Source of the DNA: Meandrina meandrites | Taxonomy: Eukaryota > Cnidaria > Anthozoa > Scleractinia > Meandrinidae | Assembly (NCBI GenBank): GCA_963693305.1 | Contig: OY855905.1 | Span: 49,330,944 to 49,394,943, forward strand | Reading direction: 5' to 3' | Length of the DNA stretch: 64,000 nucleotides | Shown here: positions 61,347-64,000 of the stretch, piece by piece | Position numbering within the stretch: the stretch's first letter is position 1 | How the letters are laid out: every line of letters starts with the position of its first letter | Notes under the pieces: generated by a model | What the model saw: only the letters and a program-made list of their open reading frames with translations | Told to the model about the DNA's origin: nothing | Databases searched by the model: none | Program-made: the position numbers and the translations under genes

Positions 61347-61417
61347 ATGACATGGTAAACTGACAGCGACATGCATGGCTGAAATCGATCGAATGACGTC
61401 ATAGCGAGGATGGAGGA

Positions 61418-61737
61418 TCAAAAACCCCGCCAAAAACCTCAATCTGAATGTCCAAAACTGACGCGACTTGCCACACTGCACCGCCCCACCCCACTCCACT
61501 GGTCAGATTCCCGCGTTTGGCACCGGTCACATGTTTTCCCCTGTTTGCCATCCGCGTGATGTTTTTCCGCCCCTAACCAGCTATATAGAAAAAAAAAACG
61601 TTTGGATGCAGAGGACCACGCAACGAAGAATAAAACTACTTGACTTGTCTGTTGCCGGATCTCTTGTAAAAGAAATACTCGTACCAGACGTCACGTTAAG
61701 TGTAGATAAAACTAAATAGGCCATATTCGTATTCTCG

Positions 61738-61770
<33 letters not shown>

Positions 61771-62500
61771 AATGCAGGGGAATATAATTAAAAAGAGCTT
61801 CATGTGATTTGCATTTGAAAAGATTCCCCACATTAGCCTCAATTGAAAGCTAGTTCCAGTCCAATACCGAGAATACGAATATGGTCTATTGATTGCAATC
61901 AATTACCAGCCTTGCAATCAATTTGGTTTCAGCTATATAGATTAGCACATTATTTGTGACCCAAGCGATGTTTATTTTGTTGTTAACAGAATTAACAGTC
62001 ATATTAGCTTGTACATGTATTAAAGATCCTACAAAAATAACTATAATATTATTAAAAACAAGAATCTAGAGGGAAGACTTGATAAATTAACAGATTGAAC
62101 TGACGGAAGAGGTTTTTGTGTTTAATATAAAGTTTATTTATTGCCTAAAATAATCGTTGGTAAAGACGTTTAGTTTATCTATTCAATTACTGAACATATA
62201 AATTCTAAATTCAAGCTAAAATTGTTCTATATGCGTACTAATTAAATTGTCAAACCCGACATTAAATATCATTTAGAAAACAAGAACATTTAAATGTTCC
62301 GTGAGCAGTTGAAGATAGTATCTAGGAAACAAGGCATAAAGAAAAATAAATATCCCAAACTGGGCTTTATGGAGGATTGCTTTTAGTTTCGGCTTTCGAA
62401 ACATGGAAACTGTGTAAAGGGGAGCAATATTTGCGAGGTACATAAATCGTTGACAGTACGTTTTCACTGATAGACGTCATATATTAGATAAAGACATTTG
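61418..62500. other. Spacer between GPCR B and MTFMT
   Basis: Holds the GPCR B 3' UTR, the MITE at 61716-61890 and AT-rich sequence. MTFMT's 3' UTR is expected at its right end. No further gene is recognised. Confidence 0.5.
61716..61890. mobile_element. 175-bp hairpin MITE with ~65-bp arms
   Basis: Arms contain CATATTCGTATTCTCGGTAT, then TGGACTGGAACTAGCTT and GAGGCTAATG, each matched in inverse on the right with few mismatches. The outermost AATAG is also mirrored as CTATT. A half copy lies at 29546-29602. Non-coding. Confidence 0.88.
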
Positions 62501-63842
62501 TCATCTTTCTTTCCATGGCAAATTTTCAAAACATTTCTTCGTTGAGCTTTGCACAGAACTCGACAATCGAAGATATGAATTTGCAAAGTCCCTTCCAGTG
62601 ATGACTGTCTTGGCTTCAAACTGCAGCTCTTGGACTCCTACCCAACCATCCTAAACCAGAAAAAAATTTACATTCAGATTTTTTAACTAAGGTAACAAAT
62701 TTCTAAGCTTATGGCAGGCTCGATTACCAGCCGCTGTTCGGGGAATGAGCCCGCGCTCCTTCTCGGGGTGGAACAAAGACCGGACTCGGAAGAGCGGCGG
62801 AAATCGAGTCTGAGCTTATGCATACTGGGAGTGAGGTGCGGGATTGCGGAAAATTAATTCAGTGGATAAAAGAACGAGGCATATTACAAACGTGTTGTTT
62901 TGTTATTCTTTTGTTGTTTAAAGAGATGCAAATGAGCATGACCTGTTTTTCTGCAATCCAAGCCTTATCCAAGCCAAGCCGCGAGTGAGGAAAACCGCTT
63001 TCCTGCTAGTCTCCTTCGCAGCCGTTGTTTAGGCTAGTCACGCTCGTGGTGAGGGAGGAAGCGTTGCGTGAAGAGCCCAAAGAACGGCTGCGAAGGAGAC
63101 TACTTTCCTGCTCGTGCACTGCCAAAATCGCGCTGCTCCCAAAGCCGAGAGCTTCCGGCTCGCAGACTACAGTGTCATTTGTTTTCTCCTCAGAAAATAA
63201 ATGTCACCATCCAGGATCGAACCCAGAATCCCTAGCATCCCTCCCTCAGCACTACTTCAATCAAAAACCTCCAAACCATTTTTATATCTGTAATAGCTGA
63301 TCCAATCCCTAACCTAAGCGTGAATCTAACACTTACTATAGGTGTAAGAATCGCCTTATTTAGACCTAATTTCATCTAACCGATCTAATAAGCAGAGTAC
63401 AGTTTCGACCTAGTGCACTAGGTCGACTAGTCAAACTAAATCAGATATGCCATCGTCTATCACGAAAAACGCGGATACCAACCAACGATGGCATCGACTC
63501 GTCAACCGTTTACGAAAGGGGAAATGATGAACATAGCGTGAATAGAAACAGGGTCAGGTGGCGAAATGCTAATATTGCATGGACGAAAAGGAAGACTGCT
63601 CAAATTCTTGGGCTCCGTTATTTTAATTCGTGTATCCACGTCAAAAAAGGTTACTGTTTTAATTTTTTTTATGTCTGTTTGATTGCGCACCATCTGGCTT
63701 GAACGACACCCAATAATCACGGTTACTGGACCGCTAGCGCACGAAAGTTTAACACATACCCGACATCTGATGAAGAGTGTATCTCGATCTCTGTCAAATT
63801 TCACTTCTCCTGGGATTGTGGACATGAACTCTTCAGGAGTTA
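62501..63842 (-). CDS. MTFMT: Probable mitochondrial methionyl-tRNA formyltransferase, last two exons only
   Basis: The enzyme formylates Met-tRNA for translation initiation in mitochondria. Two exons are visible: 63842-63760 and 62650-62501, with GT/AG borders, in-phase joining and a TGA stop. The first enters in phase 1 from an upstream exon outside the window and reads TPEEFMSTIPGEVKFDRDRD then TLFIRCR. The second reads DGWVGVQELQFEAKTVITGR then DFANSYLRLSSS and ends ENLPWKER. The pattern of a strand ending RCR-DGW, then a basic strand and a [TA]-x-x-DF-x-N-x-Y motif, fits the C-terminal domain of animal formyltransferases. The catalytic N-terminal domain is not in view, so the call rests on about 77 residues. 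The sequence from 63843 to the window end is intron. Confidence 0.65.
63007..63102. mobile_element. 96-bp MITE with perfect 20-bp ends and 9-bp target duplication
   Basis: Ends TAGTCTCCTTCGCAGCCGTT and its exact inverse. Flanked by the perfect direct repeat CTTTCCTGC at 62998-63006 and 63103-63111. The 9-bp duplication suggests a Mutator-like transposase in trans. It lies in the last intron of MTFMT; one end of another copy is at 11952-11971. Confidence 0.9.
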
Positions 63843-64000
63843 CTGCAAATAATTAAAAATAAATGCAAAATCCCTTTACAATTTATGATTCAAAATTTAA
63901 ATAAACAATTTTGTCCAGTTCTATAAGGGCCATTGCAGCTCGCAATTTGCCGTGCAACATTGTTGACAAGCTGACAAGCGTGACTGCGCGTTTTATCAGC

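Larger units (their letters stand above)
57690..61417 (+). repeat. Segmental duplication, copy B (3.7 kb, carries GPCR B)
   Basis: Collinear with 50490-53852. It is longer because of two internal insertions, at about 58810-59068 and at 59931-60060. The left edge again starts in the LINE tail. The right edge diverges after TCATAGCGAGGATGGAGGATCA. Confidence 0.9.

Overview
The window looks like nuclear DNA of a cnidarian, most likely a stony coral. It is AT-rich, with intron-dense genes, conserved metazoan proteins and many small transposon relics. The organism assignment is an inference from gene content and repeat style. I rebuilt exon models by hand from homology, GT/AG sites and reading-frame phase; every exon junction reported is in phase.

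Layout. (1) 369-9533, minus: complete 12-exon CPEB1-type cytoplasmic polyadenylation element-binding protein (473 aa). (2) 9534-15053: non-coding sequence with a GATA microsatellite and a 5'-truncated LINE. (3) 15054-20087, minus: a four-exon gene for a 114-aa coiled-coil protein I cannot name. It sits head-to-head, 213 bp apart, with (4) 20301-39335, plus: a complete 12-exon SPPL2-type intramembrane aspartyl protease (541 aa). Its introns hold a 74-bp minisatellite, a Penelope-like fragment and a cluster of TTAA-flanked DNA transposons. (5) 39336-47017: no recognisable gene. (6) 47018-49601, minus: complete four-exon LSM7 (100 aa), with a long hairpin element in its last intron. (7) 50490-61417: a tandem segmental duplication, about 7.2-7.6 kb apart, each copy carrying an intact intronless-CDS class A GPCR of 319 aa. 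(8) 62501-63842, minus: the last two exons of a probable mitochondrial methionyl-tRNA formyltransferase, whose 5' part lies beyond the window.

The genes are functionally unrelated: translational control, a ciliary or structural-type coiled coil, membrane proteolysis, RNA decay/splicing, signalling and mitochondrial translation initiation. The one regulatory link visible is the shared promoter between the coiled-coil gene and SPPL2. The most unusual material is structural. It includes a GPCR pair diverging mainly at amino-acid-changing positions, two TTAA transposons abutting on one shared target site, a THAP remnant pointing to the Kolobok superfamily, and several miniature elements with clean target-site duplications. 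I found no convincing new multi-gene system.
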